From: an uncultured Acidimicrobiaceae bacterium
GTDB taxonomy: Bacteria; Actinomycetota; Acidimicrobiia; Acidimicrobiales; MedAcidi-G1
DNA length: 57,074 bases
Assembly (NCBI GenBank): GCA_913030665.1
Contig: CAJWFS010000005.1
Coordinates: 1-57,074 of the forward strand
Reading direction: 5' to 3'
Below, piece after piece: positions 1 through 9,253 of the stretch. Position 1 is the first letter of the stretch; every line of letters starts with the position of its first letter. The notes under the pieces are model-generated. The model searched no databases and had not been told where the DNA came from. It saw nothing but the letters and a program-made list of their open reading frames with translations. The position numbers and the translations under genes were made by a program.

Positions 1-319
1 AGCCGTGGGCGATGAGGGTCTTGCCGATGATGCCGACGCCCTTGCCGATCTGGGGTCCTCCCCGTGCTGCCAGCGCCTCGTTCAGGATGTACTCGTAGAT
101 GCCTTCGCCCTCCTTGCCCCCGTACTCCTTCGGCCAGGTGATCCCCAGCCAGCCCTCTTCGCCGAGCCTGCGCATCAGTGCCCTGCGCTTCGGGGTGTCG
201 ACGATCTGGGCCATGTTCTCCCGCGTGGGGTCGAACACATCGGGATCGTCGTTGGCGTCCAGGAACGCCTCGACCTGGACGGCGAAGGCCTGCTGGTCGG
301 GTGAGAAGTCGAAGTCCAT
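1..319 (-). CDS. acyl-CoA dehydrogenase, N-terminal part (truncated by window start)
   Basis: Reverse-strand translation from ATG at 319: MDFDFSPDQQAFAVQVEAFLDANDDPDVFDPTRENMAQIVDTPKRRALMRRLGEEGWLGITWPKEYGGKEGEGIYEYILNEALAARGGPQIGKGVGIIGKTLIAHG; typical ACAD N-terminal domain (GWLGITWPKEYGG). Confidence 0.88.
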   Translation of the reverse strand, partial: MDFDFSPDQQAFAVQVEAFLDANDDPDVFDPTRENMAQIVDTPKRRALMRRLGEEGWLGITWPKEYGGKEGEGIYEYILNEALAARGGPQIGKGVGIIGKTLIAHG

Positions 320-533
320 GCCTGGTCGGGGTTTCCGGTTCCGGTGGGTGGTGCTGAATCTGACGGTGTGTCAGGCCTTCAACGTATCCGATGCGTGCGC
401 CGCTGTCCCCTCCGGGAGGCGCGGGACGGAGGCCGGGGTCGGTGTCGATGACGTCACCCCGTAGGATCGTTTCTGACGGACCGTCAGAAACTGGCGGTCA
501 CCCACACGGCGGAAAGCGGAGCAGGATGGGAGC

Positions 534-1937
534 ATGAGCGGCAGCAGGGGAATCCTGGCCTACGGCGTCCACCTGCCCTACAACCGGCTGGCCCGTTCGG
601 CCATCGACGAGGTGATGGGAGCCGGCGGCGGACGCGGGCACCGGTCGGTGGCGTCGTACGACGAGGACACCACCACCATGGGCGTGGAGGCCGCCCGGCG
701 GACCCTGGCCGGCGGCGCACCCGGACCGGAGGCCGTGTGGTTCTCCACCGTCGCCCCGGCGTACCTGGACAAGACCAATGCCACCGTCGTGCACGCTGCC
801 CTTCGACTGGATGCATCTGTTCCGGCGCTCGACTTCGGCGGTGCTGCGCGCTCAGCCGTCGGTGCCCTGCGAACGGCACTGGACGGCCCGGCGCGGACGC
901 TGGTGGTGGCCTCCGACATCCGGGTGGGCCTTCCCACCGGGCCGGAGGACGGTGGTGGCGGCGACGCCGCTGTCGCCGTACTGGCAGGGTGCTCCGAGGA
1001 CGGCCCGCTCCTGGCCGAGTACCTGGGTGGAGCCTCGGCCACCGCAGAGTTCACCGACCGCTGGCGCACCCCGGGTAGCGACCATTCCCGCAACTGGGAG
1101 GACCGCTTCGGCGAGCAGGCCTACCTGCCGCTAGTTCAGAGGGCATGGGCTGATGCGTTGGCGGCTACCGGGCTGAGGACCGACGACGTGGCAGTCGCAG
1201 CCGTCACCGGACTGCACGCCCGTGCGACCAGGAAGGCCGCATCCGGCCTCGGCGTGGCCACCGCCGGCGACAGGTCGGAGACGGTCGGCAACGCCGGAGC
1301 CGCCCACCCGGCCCTGCTGCTGGCCGATGTCCTGGACACGGCCGACCCCGGAGACGTGGTCGCCCTGGTGGTGCTGGCCGACGGCTGCGAGGTCCTCTTC
1401 TTCCGAGCCACCGACGCACTGGCGGCCGGCCGGCCGAAGCGGTCGGTGGAAGACCAGGTCGGGGACAGGGCCGACGTCGCCTACGCCCGCTACCTGGCGT
1501 GGCGTGGCCTGCTCCAGGTGCAGTCCCCCAACCGCCCGGGGCCGAACCGCACCTCGGCGCCCGCCGCCCTCCGTCGGACCGGGTGGAAGCACGGTTTCGT
1601 GGGTTCAACGGACCGCACCACCGGCATCACCCACCTCCCGCCGTCCAGAGTGGGGATCTCCGGTGGAACCGTCGACGACATGGACCCGACGCCCATGGCC
1701 GATGCCATCGGCAGCATCGCCACCTTCACCGTTGACCGGTTGGCCCACTCGCCCAGCCCACCCGTGGTGTTCGCCGTGGTCGACTTCGACGGTGGCGGTC
1801 GGATGCCGATCGAGCTGACCGACGTCGACCCCGCGGCCGTGGCGATCGGCGACAGGGTGGAGATGACCTTCCGACGCCTGTCCACGTCTGATGGCCTGCA
1901 CAACTACTTCTGGAAGGGCCGGCCCCTCCGGGGCTGA
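534..1937 (+). CDS. HMG-CoA synthase/KAS III-like protein fused to C-terminal OB-fold (DUF35-like) domain
   Basis: 467 aa ORF; GILAYGVHLPYNRL... thiolase-fold N-terminus, C-terminal OB-like segment IGDRVEMTFRRLSTSDGLHNYFWKGRPL. Confidence 0.75.
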   Translation: MSGSRGILAYGVHLPYNRLARSAIDEVMGAGGGRGHRSVASYDEDTTTMGVEAARRTLAGGAPGPEAVWFSTVAPAYLDKTNATVVHAALRLDASVPALDFGGAARSAVGALRTALDGPARTLVVASDIRVGLPTGPEDGGGGDAAVAVLAGCSEDGPLLAEYLGGASATAEFTDRWRTPGSDHSRNWEDRFGEQAYLPLVQRAWADALAATGLRTDDVAVAAVTGLHARATRKAASGLGVATAGDRSETVGNAGAAHPALLLADVLDTADPGDVVALVVLADGCEVLFFRATDALAAGRPKRSVEDQVGDRADVAYARYLAWRGLLQVQSPNRPGPNRTSAPAALRRTGWKHGFVGSTDRTTGITHLPPSRVGISGGTVDDMDPTPMADAIGSIATFTVDRLAHSPSPPVVFAVVDFDGGGRMPIELTDVDPAAVAIGDRVEMTFRRLSTSDGLHNYFWKGRPLRG

Positions 1938-1963
1938 GCCGGCACGAGGGGACTGGAGTCCAC

Positions 1964-3160
1964 ATGGCCTCACACGGCATACGGGACCGCGTGGCGATCG
2001 TCGGCATGGGTTGTACGCCGTTCCGGGAGCACTGGGACTCCTCCCTGGACGACCTCCTGATCGACGCCCACGGCCTGGCGCTGTCGTCGGCCGGCCTGGT
2101 CGCCGACGACATCGATGCGTACTGGTACGGCACGTCGCAGTCCTCGGCCTCCGGCATCTCGCTGGCCACGCCGCTGCGCCTGGCTGACAGGCCGGTGACC
2201 CGTGTCGAGAATTACTGCGCCACCGGGTCCGACTCCCTGAGGCAGGCCTGCTACGCCGTGGCGTCAGGGGCCTACGACGTGGCGGTGGCGATCGGTGCAG
2301 AGAAGGTCAAGGACGGTGGTTACCAGGGACTCAACGCCTTCCCCATCCCCACCGACGGCACCAACCGGACGCTCACCGCGGCGGCGATGTTCAGCCTCAT
2401 CCTCCCCGCCTATGCGGAGCGCTACGGCGTGGACGGGGACGAGCTTCGCTACGTGGTGGCGAAGATCGCCGAGAAGAACCACTTCAACGGGGCGCGCAAC
2501 GAGCTGGCCCAGTTCCAGCGCGAGACCTCGGCCGAGGCCATCTGCGAGATGGCGGCAGTGGCCGGTGGGCTCTCGGTGTTCGACTGCGCAGGGGTGGCCG
2601 ACGGCGCAGCAGCAGCCGTCGTGGTGGCTGCAGACCGGGCGACGGACTACACCGATGCACCGCTGTACGTGAAGGCCCTATCGCTGGTGGCCGGCAACGG
2701 AAGTGGGCTGGTGGACCCGGGGTTCGACTTCACCACGCTGCCGGAGTGCGCAGCGGCCGCCACAGACGCGTACGCCCAGGCCGGCATCACCGACCCGCGG
2801 ACCGAGCTGGCCATGGCCGAGGTCCACGACTGCTTCACGCCCACCGAGCTGGTGCTCATGGAGGACCTTGGCTTCTGCGATCGAGGCACGGCGTGGCGCG
2901 AGGTGCTGGACGGCACGTTCGCCCTAGACGGGGACCTCCCGGTCAACCCGGACGGTGGCCTGAAGAGTTTCGGCCATCCGGTCGGCGCCAGCGGCCTACG
3001 CATGCACTACGAGGCCTGGTTGCAGCTCCGGGGTGAAGCGCCGGTGGAGCGACGGATCTCAACGCTCGCCGATCGCAGCCGAGCGCTGATCCACAACCTC
3101 GGGGGCTACCCGGGCGAGATGGTCTCGTTCGTGGGGATCGTCGGCACCGAGCTGGGCTGA
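1964..3160 (+). CDS. thiolase family protein / lipid-transfer protein (SCP-x thiolase-like)
   Basis: 398 aa; VENYCATGSDSLRQA, EVHDCFTPTELVLMEDLGF, SFGHPVGASGLR motifs. Confidence 0.88.
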   Translation: MASHGIRDRVAIVGMGCTPFREHWDSSLDDLLIDAHGLALSSAGLVADDIDAYWYGTSQSSASGISLATPLRLADRPVTRVENYCATGSDSLRQACYAVASGAYDVAVAIGAEKVKDGGYQGLNAFPIPTDGTNRTLTAAAMFSLILPAYAERYGVDGDELRYVVAKIAEKNHFNGARNELAQFQRETSAEAICEMAAVAGGLSVFDCAGVADGAAAAVVVAADRATDYTDAPLYVKALSLVAGNGSGLVDPGFDFTTLPECAAAATDAYAQAGITDPRTELAMAEVHDCFTPTELVLMEDLGFCDRGTAWREVLDGTFALDGDLPVNPDGGLKSFGHPVGASGLRMHYEAWLQLRGEAPVERRISTLADRSRALIHNLGGYPGEMVSFVGIVGTELG

Positions 3161-3199
3161 GCGACACCCATCTGGCCACCGGTCACAGAGAGCGATCGG

Positions 3200-3907
3200 T
3201 CAGGGGCTGACAGCCGCCCAGGCCTCGATGGCGGCGGTCTCGCCGAAGTACTCCAGTCCGGGCATGCGTCGGTTCCACACGAAGAGGTGGAGGTCTGAGG
3301 CCGTCCCCCGGACCGCCACATCACCCTTGCCGTGCTCTGCGGTGACCTGCAACGCACCATCGACGGCACGCACCATCCACTCACCCTCCCCATCGGTGCG
3401 GTGCAGGTGCAGCGATCCTTCCGGGTAGTCGGGGGCCGGACCCCGGAGGCGGTATCCCCATCCGACCTCGAGTGCTTCGGCCACTCCGTCGGCCGCCAGG
3501 TCGGCATCGATCTGAGAGGGGTGTCCGGCGGCGTTCTCAGCGTCCCAGCGGTGTATGGCCGTCTCGTGGGCCATCCGGCGACCGATCCATGCCACCGTTC
3601 GGCCTTCTTCGGGGCACCAGTTCCAGGCGGGCGCCGTCGGGTCGGCGCCGGCCAGCAGCGCCAGCAGGGCGTCGAGCGTCTGGCCCGCCGTCGAGGCATC
3701 GTCGGGATCGGGCCGGGCGGGTCGGTCTGGGGAGGCTGCCGACACCTGGGCCGCCATGAACCCCCACACGTTGCGCATGTGGTCGGCGAGGCCGGCGCTG
3801 TCCCAGTCGGGGCAGTGCTCGACCGTGGCATCCGGGGCACGGTCCACGGCGGCCAGCAGGGCCCGCCCCTGGGTCTGGATGGCGTTCAGGTACTCGGAAG
3901 GTTCCAT
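3200..3907 (-). CDS. maleylpyruvate isomerase family (mycothiol-dependent, DinB-like) protein
   Basis: MEPSEYLNAIQTQGRALLAAVDRAPDATVEHCPDWDSAGLADHMRNVWGFMA... and MAHETAIHRWDAENA; ORF opens at 3958, start chosen at MEPSEYL. Confidence 0.72.
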   Translation of the reverse strand: MEPSEYLNAIQTQGRALLAAVDRAPDATVEHCPDWDSAGLADHMRNVWGFMAAQVSAASPDRPARPDPDDASTAGQTLDALLALLAGADPTAPAWNWCPEEGRTVAWIGRRMAHETAIHRWDAENAAGHPSQIDADLAADGVAEALEVGWGYRLRGPAPDYPEGSLHLHRTDGEGEWMVRAVDGALQVTAEHGKGDVAVRGTASDLHLFVWNRRMPGLEYFGETAAIEAWAAVSP

Positions 3908-3979
3908 GGCCGGAGTCTGGCCTGATCCGGACCGCAGCGGCCAGTCGTCGGGCGCCACCGGCCAGGTGGATCGCCGGGT

Positions 3980-4852
3980 TCAGGCGTCAGGTGGCGCATC
4001 CTGCTCGCGTAGGAATGCCTCCAGCTCGGCGGCCAGGTCGTCGCCCCGGGCCAGGAGGTCCTCGCTCTGGTCCACCTGGGACTCCAACCGCCGCACGTGT
4101 GCGCGTACCTCGGCGTCTCCGGCGACGGCCAGGTCCACGCGTGACTGCCACTCGGCGGCGGGGCCGTCCAGGTCGGCGTGGGCGGTGTCTATCCCGCTGA
4201 CCTGTTCGAACCGGCGCAGCAGGGCACGGGTGGCCTTGGGGTTGGGGGAGTCAGGCAGGTAGTAGGGGACCGAAACCCGCAGGGATATGACCGGAATCCC
4301 CGCCCGGTCGAGGGTGTCATGGAGTACGCCGACGACGCCGGTGGGGCCCTGGTAGGAGGGCCGGTCCAGGCCCAGTCGGTCGGCCAGCCCGCGGTTGGTG
4401 GAGCTACCGGTGACCGCCGGTGGACGGGTGTGGGGCGACATGCCGCTCATGGATCCGAGGGTCACGACCAACCGTGATCCGGACCGGGTCGTCGCCTCCA
4501 GCAGGGCTTCGGTGAAGGTGCGCCACCGGAGGTGGGGTTCGATCCCGGAGACCAGCACGAGGTCGCGCTGGCCTTCAGCCGTGCGGACGGCCAGCACGCG
4601 GTTCGAAGCCCATCGGATCCCGCGCACGTCGTGCTCGTCGAACTCCACGACGGGTCGTTCCTGGGTGAAGTCGAAGAACGTCTCCGGGTCCACGTCGCCG
4701 ACCTGCATGCTGTCCAGCCGTTCGGCCAGCCAATCGACGGCCGAGGTGGCAGATCCGGCGGCGTCGAAGAACCCGCTGAAGGCCACGACCAGGATGGGCC
4801 TGTCCAACCCGGCGGTGAACTGGTCGTCGGCGGTCCACCGGAGTTCGTCCAT
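3980..4852 (-). CDS. PAC2 family protein (proteasome-assembly-chaperone-like)
   Basis: MDELRWTADDQFTAGLDRPILVVAFSGFFDAAGSATSAVDWL...LGSMSGMSPHTRPPAVTGSSTN; typical actinobacterial PAC2. Confidence 0.85.
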   Translation of the reverse strand: MDELRWTADDQFTAGLDRPILVVAFSGFFDAAGSATSAVDWLAERLDSMQVGDVDPETFFDFTQERPVVEFDEHDVRGIRWASNRVLAVRTAEGQRDLVLVSGIEPHLRWRTFTEALLEATTRSGSRLVVTLGSMSGMSPHTRPPAVTGSSTNRGLADRLGLDRPSYQGPTGVVGVLHDTLDRAGIPVISLRVSVPYYLPDSPNPKATRALLRRFEQVSGIDTAHADLDGPAAEWQSRVDLAVAGDAEVRAHVRRLESQVDQSEDLLARGDDLAAELEAFLREQDAPPDA

Positions 4853-4949
4853 CCCGACAGGTTCGCAGATACAGGCGTCGGATCGGGGACCGGCGCCGGG
4901 GACATGCCGGATCAGGCCTACCGGGGGGACTCCGTGGGAGCATCCGCAG

Positions 4950-6170
4950 GTGACCCTCGTGGATGCCCACCACCACCCGTACAGGTGGGTCCTGTTCACG
5001 GGTATCTGCGGCGTCTACTTCGCCTTCGGGGTGGTCGCCATGTCGATACCGCCCCTGGTGGGCGACATCCGGGCCGACCTCGGCCTGAGCCGTGGCTCCA
5101 TGGGCCTGGCGCTGGGCGCCTGGCAGGTCGTCTACATAGTCAGTGCACCCGTGGGTGGCCGCCTCATCGACAGGCTGGGCCTCCACCGCGGCATCCTCCT
5201 CGGGGCACTCGTGGTGACGGCAAGCGGCCTGGTCCGGGCGGCTGCCGGCGGCTTCGGCACCTTCTGGCTGGCCATTGCCCTGTTCGGGGTGGGCGGCCCG
5301 CTCATCTCGGCCGGTGCCCCCAAGGCCGTCGGCCTCTGGTTCGGGACGGAGAGGGAGCGCCGTCTGGCCATCGGCGCCTACAGCACGATGCCGGCGATCG
5401 GTGGAATGGCGACCCTTGTGCTCTCCAACTCGGTGCTGATGCCATTGACCGGCTCGTGGCGAGCCACCGTCGTAATCGAGACGGGGCTGATGGTCGTGGC
5501 ACTGGGCGTCTGGCTGGTCGTCTCGGGTCGCGCACCCGAGCCGCCCGTGGCCGTGACATCGACGGGAGCCTCGGGTGCCGTCGGACGGCGGGGCCTGCTG
5601 GCCAGTTCCGAGTTCAGGTTGGTCCTCCTCCTGGGCCTCGGCGTGATGTTCATAGGCCACGGCCTGAGCGGCTGGATGCCGGAGGTCCTCAGGGAGCACA
5701 GCGGGTTCTCGGCCATGGCGGCTGCCAACTGGGTTGCGCTGGGTGGCCTCGTGGGGGTGGTCGCCTCCCTGGTGGTTCCACGTCACACCGAACGCCATCG
5801 GCTCCCTTCGGTGATGGCCATGATCCTGCTGGCGGTGGCGGTGGGGGTGGTGGCCGTGGTCGTCCTGCCGACCATGCTTGATCCAGTTCCGGTGGCCATG
5901 GCCGGGTTGCGTTCGGCCATGGTCCCGCTCGTGTTGGTGGTCCTCATGGAGTCCGACGCGGTGGAGCCATCGAACACCGGCGTCGCCTACGGCCTCTGGT
6001 TCGCCGTCGCCGAGATAGGCGGTGTGACCGGACCCCTGGTGCTGGGCCGGGTGGCTGACACCTCGGCCGGCTTCGGTGGGGCACTCCTGCTGGTGGCCCT
6101 GGTGTGCGTCCTCATGCTCGTGCCGGTCCGCCGGATGCGGCGATTCACCGATCGGGATCTTCACCGGTGA
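4950..6170 (+). CDS. MFS transporter
   Basis: Multiple hydrophobic helices; VYFAFGVVAMSIPPLVGDIRADLGLSRGSMGLALGAWQ...GGRLIDRLGLHRG; GTG start chosen in the longer ORF 4395-6170. Confidence 0.85.
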   Translation: MTLVDAHHHPYRWVLFTGICGVYFAFGVVAMSIPPLVGDIRADLGLSRGSMGLALGAWQVVYIVSAPVGGRLIDRLGLHRGILLGALVVTASGLVRAAAGGFGTFWLAIALFGVGGPLISAGAPKAVGLWFGTERERRLAIGAYSTMPAIGGMATLVLSNSVLMPLTGSWRATVVIETGLMVVALGVWLVVSGRAPEPPVAVTSTGASGAVGRRGLLASSEFRLVLLLGLGVMFIGHGLSGWMPEVLREHSGFSAMAAANWVALGGLVGVVASLVVPRHTERHRLPSVMAMILLAVAVGVVAVVVLPTMLDPVPVAMAGLRSAMVPLVLVVLMESDAVEPSNTGVAYGLWFAVAEIGGVTGPLVLGRVADTSAGFGGALLLVALVCVLMLVPVRRMRRFTDRDLHR

Positions 6171-6243
6171 CCCGTGCCCGGGATAGTTTCGGTAGCGGCC
6201 TGACGGTCGGACCGGCGTACCGGAAGCGCCGGGTGGGAGCCCC

Positions 6244-8574
6244 ATGACCAGCAGCGACGCGCAGGCAGACCCGACTGAGGCGTACGCGGGCTTCGGCGGC
6301 GACGTCGGTCGGGTCATGTCCACGTCGACGCCGGACTGGCCCGAGCCTCCCACGGCTCCGGACGGTGCGCCCAACGTGCTGGTCATGCTGGTGGACGACC
6401 TGGGGTACAGCGACGTTGGGTGCTACGGCTCTGAGGTGGACACCCCAAACATCGACAGGCTGGCCACCGAAGGCCTGCGCTACACCAACTTCCACGTCAA
6501 CCCGATGTGTTCGCCCACGCGGGCCTCCCTGCTCACGGGGCTGAACCACCACCTGGCGGGCGTGGGCACCGTGTGCCACATGGAGCCGGGCTTCCCCGGC
6601 TACGCAGCGTCCATCCGCGACGACGCCGTCACGATGGGCGAGGTCCTCCGGGATGCCGGCTGGTCGACGCTCATGGTCGGCAAGTGGCACCTCTGCCCGG
6701 ACTCACAGCTCACCGAGGCCGGCCCTCGGAACGGCTGGCCGTGCCAGAAGGGCTTCGACCGCTTCTACGGGATCCTGGACGGCTTCACCAACTTCCACCA
6801 GCCGCACCGCCTCTACGAGGACAACCGGGCCCTGGACATCGACGACTACCCGGACGGCTACTACTTCACGGACGACCTGACCGACCGGGCCCTCGACATG
6901 GTCCGCCAACTCCGGGACGGACACCCCAGCCGGCCATGGTTCCTGTACTTCTCCCACGGGGCGGTCCACGCCCCTCTGCAGGCCAGGGCGGACGACATCG
7001 AAAAGTACCGGGGCCGCTACGAGGCGGGCTGGGATGAGGTCCGCCGCCGACGTTTCGAGCGCCAGAAGGAACTCGGGATCATGGCCGACGACGTCGTCCT
7101 GCCACCCCGCAACACCGAGGAGAACTACGCCGTGAAGGCGTGGGACGACCTCTCGGAGATGGAGAGGGAGCTGTTCGCCAGGTACCAGGAGGTCTTCGCC
7201 GGCATGGTCGACAACGTCGACCAGAACCTGGGCCGCCTCCGTGACGGTCTGGAGGAGATGGGCGAATGGGAGAACACCATCGTGGTGTTCACCTCGGACA
7301 ACGGCGGCAGCAGGGAGGGGCTGGAGAACGGCACGTCGGCCTACTTCCGCACCCTCATCAGCCAGACGCGCACCAACCCGCTGGACTCCGTGGAGCTGGA
7401 CCACTCACGCCTGGACCTGATGGGCGGACCACAGACCCTTCCCCACTACCCGTCGGGCTGGGCCATGGTCTCGGGCACGCCCTTCCGCCTCTACAAGATC
7501 AACACCCACCAGGGCGGCCACCAGGTGCCGCTCATCGTCTCGAAGGGGTCGGGCCTGCCGGACGGTGGTGGGATCCGCCGCCAGTACCAGCACGTCACCG
7601 ACCTGCTGCCCACCATCCTGGACCTTGTTGGCGTGGAGATGGCCACGAGGAAGGGTGGGAGGCCGGTGCCGGCCCCGGCCGGTGCCAGCTTCACGGCTTC
7701 GATGGGCGATGTCTCGGCGGCAAGTACCCATCCCGAGCAGTACTACGAGCAGATGGGCCACCGCGGCATGTACCGGGACGGCTGGTCGGCGGTGGTCTGC
7801 CGCAAGGCCCGCACGCCGTTCAGCGAGGAAGTCTGGGAACTCCACGACCTGGTGGAAGATCCGACCGAGAGCCGGAACCTGGCCGACGAGTACCCGGAGA
7901 AGGTGGCCGAGCTGGTCGAGGCATGGGAGCGGGCCGCCTGGGCCAACCAGGTGTTTCCGCTGGACGAGGGCAACAACGTCAAGAACCTGCTCAGGCCTCC
8001 GTGGAACGCCGACACGGAGGCCGAGGCATGCTTCAGGCCCGGCAGCCCGACCACCGAGCGCTACCGGTCCCTGCAGCTCGTCAACTCCCGTTCCTTCCAG
8101 GTGGAGGTCTCGCTGGACCTGGCCGACGGCGACAGCGGCACGCTCGTGGCGCACGGCGACCAGGGTGGCGGCTACGCCCTCTACGTGGTCGATGGCCGCC
8201 TGCTCCTGGCTTGGAACGGTTACGGCTCCATGACCGAGGTTGACGGCGGCCCGTTGGCGGCCGGTACCTCCTCGATCATCCTGGCGGTTGAGGCAGTGGG
8301 GAACCTGGCCGTGCACGTGGAGTTGAGGGTGGACGAAACGGTCGTGGCCGGTGCCCGGGACCTGCCGGCGCTCACCGCCATGGCGCCGTTCCAGGGCATA
8401 GACGTGGGCATCGACAGGCGTTCGCCGGTCTCATGGCCGATCCGGGAGGGGTACGGAACCTTCGAGTGGAGCGGGACCCTGCACCATGTGACCTACCGTC
8501 CTGGGGAGTTGGCCCCGGACGCCGGGCAGCGTTGGCTGGACGTCCTACGCGAGTCGGGGACGAAGTACGAGTAG
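6244..8574 (+). CDS. arylsulfatase (type I sulfatase, formylglycine-dependent)
   Basis: 776 aa; NVLVMLVDDLGYSDVGCYG, FGly motif CSPTRASLLTG, TSDNGGSREG. Confidence 0.95.
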   Translation: MTSSDAQADPTEAYAGFGGDVGRVMSTSTPDWPEPPTAPDGAPNVLVMLVDDLGYSDVGCYGSEVDTPNIDRLATEGLRYTNFHVNPMCSPTRASLLTGLNHHLAGVGTVCHMEPGFPGYAASIRDDAVTMGEVLRDAGWSTLMVGKWHLCPDSQLTEAGPRNGWPCQKGFDRFYGILDGFTNFHQPHRLYEDNRALDIDDYPDGYYFTDDLTDRALDMVRQLRDGHPSRPWFLYFSHGAVHAPLQARADDIEKYRGRYEAGWDEVRRRRFERQKELGIMADDVVLPPRNTEENYAVKAWDDLSEMERELFARYQEVFAGMVDNVDQNLGRLRDGLEEMGEWENTIVVFTSDNGGSREGLENGTSAYFRTLISQTRTNPLDSVELDHSRLDLMGGPQTLPHYPSGWAMVSGTPFRLYKINTHQGGHQVPLIVSKGSGLPDGGGIRRQYQHVTDLLPTILDLVGVEMATRKGGRPVPAPAGASFTASMGDVSAASTHPEQYYEQMGHRGMYRDGWSAVVCRKARTPFSEEVWELHDLVEDPTESRNLADEYPEKVAELVEAWERAAWANQVFPLDEGNNVKNLLRPPWNADTEAEACFRPGSPTTERYRSLQLVNSRSFQVEVSLDLADGDSGTLVAHGDQGGGYALYVVDGRLLLAWNGYGSMTEVDGGPLAAGTSSIILAVEAVGNLAVHVELRVDETVVAGARDLPALTAMAPFQGIDVGIDRRSPVSWPIREGYGTFEWSGTLHHVTYRPGELAPDAGQRWLDVLRESGTKYE

Positions 8575-8618
8575 GCGCCCTGGTGACCTCCGGGGCGGAT
8601 GGGACAACGGAGTCGAGA

Positions 8619-9242
8619 ATGGACCTTCAGGAACTGGTTGCCCCGGACCACACGGCGTTGTGCATCGTGGAGTGCCAGAACGGCGTGGTCGGTCCGGAGT
8701 CCAGCATGCCCGCCGTGGCTGAGGCAGTAGCAGACGCAGGGCTGCTGCCCCGGCTGGGTGGCCTGGCCGTGGCCGCCCGCTCGGCCGGCGTGAGGGTCGT
8801 CCACTCCACGTTCCACTCGAGGGCCGACCTGTGGGGCGGCAACCGGAACTCCCGACTCTTCGCTGCGGGAAGGAAGGCCGACGTGCAGCAGCTGGTCGGG
8901 ACGCCGGCCGTGCAGCCGGCACCCGAGCTGGGGCTCGACTCGGATTTGGACGTGGTCCTTCCCCGGTCCCACGGACTCTCGGCTGACTCGGGTTCAGGGC
9001 TGTCTGCCATGCTCCGCAACGAGGGCACCACCACCGTCGTGGTGGTGGGCGTGACGCTGAACCTGGCCATCCCCAACACTGTCTTCGACCTAGTCAACGC
9101 GGGCTTCCAGGTCGTGGTGCCGACGGACGGCTCGGTGGCCACCACCGAGGGCTACGGCGACCAGGTGCTGGTCCACAGCCTGGCCTACGTGTCCACCATC
9201 ACTGATGTGGCGACCCTCAGCGAGGCATGGCTGCGGGCCTGA
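8619..9242 (+). CDS. cysteine hydrolase family (isochorismatase-like) protein
   Basis: MDLQELVAPDHTALCIVECQNGVVGPESSMP...VVVVGVTLNLAIPNTVFDLVNAGFQVVVPTDGSV. Confidence 0.8.
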   Translation: MDLQELVAPDHTALCIVECQNGVVGPESSMPAVAEAVADAGLLPRLGGLAVAARSAGVRVVHSTFHSRADLWGGNRNSRLFAAGRKADVQQLVGTPAVQPAPELGLDSDLDVVLPRSHGLSADSGSGLSAMLRNEGTTTVVVVGVTLNLAIPNTVFDLVNAGFQVVVPTDGSVATTEGYGDQVLVHSLAYVSTITDVATLSEAWLRA

Positions 9243-9253
9243 TCCGACTGCCC

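Noticed and set aside
4575-6386. 603-aa minus-strand ORF opposite the MFS gene
   Set aside because: No recognisable domains; antisense of a clear transporter; overlaps PAC2 and sulfatase starts.
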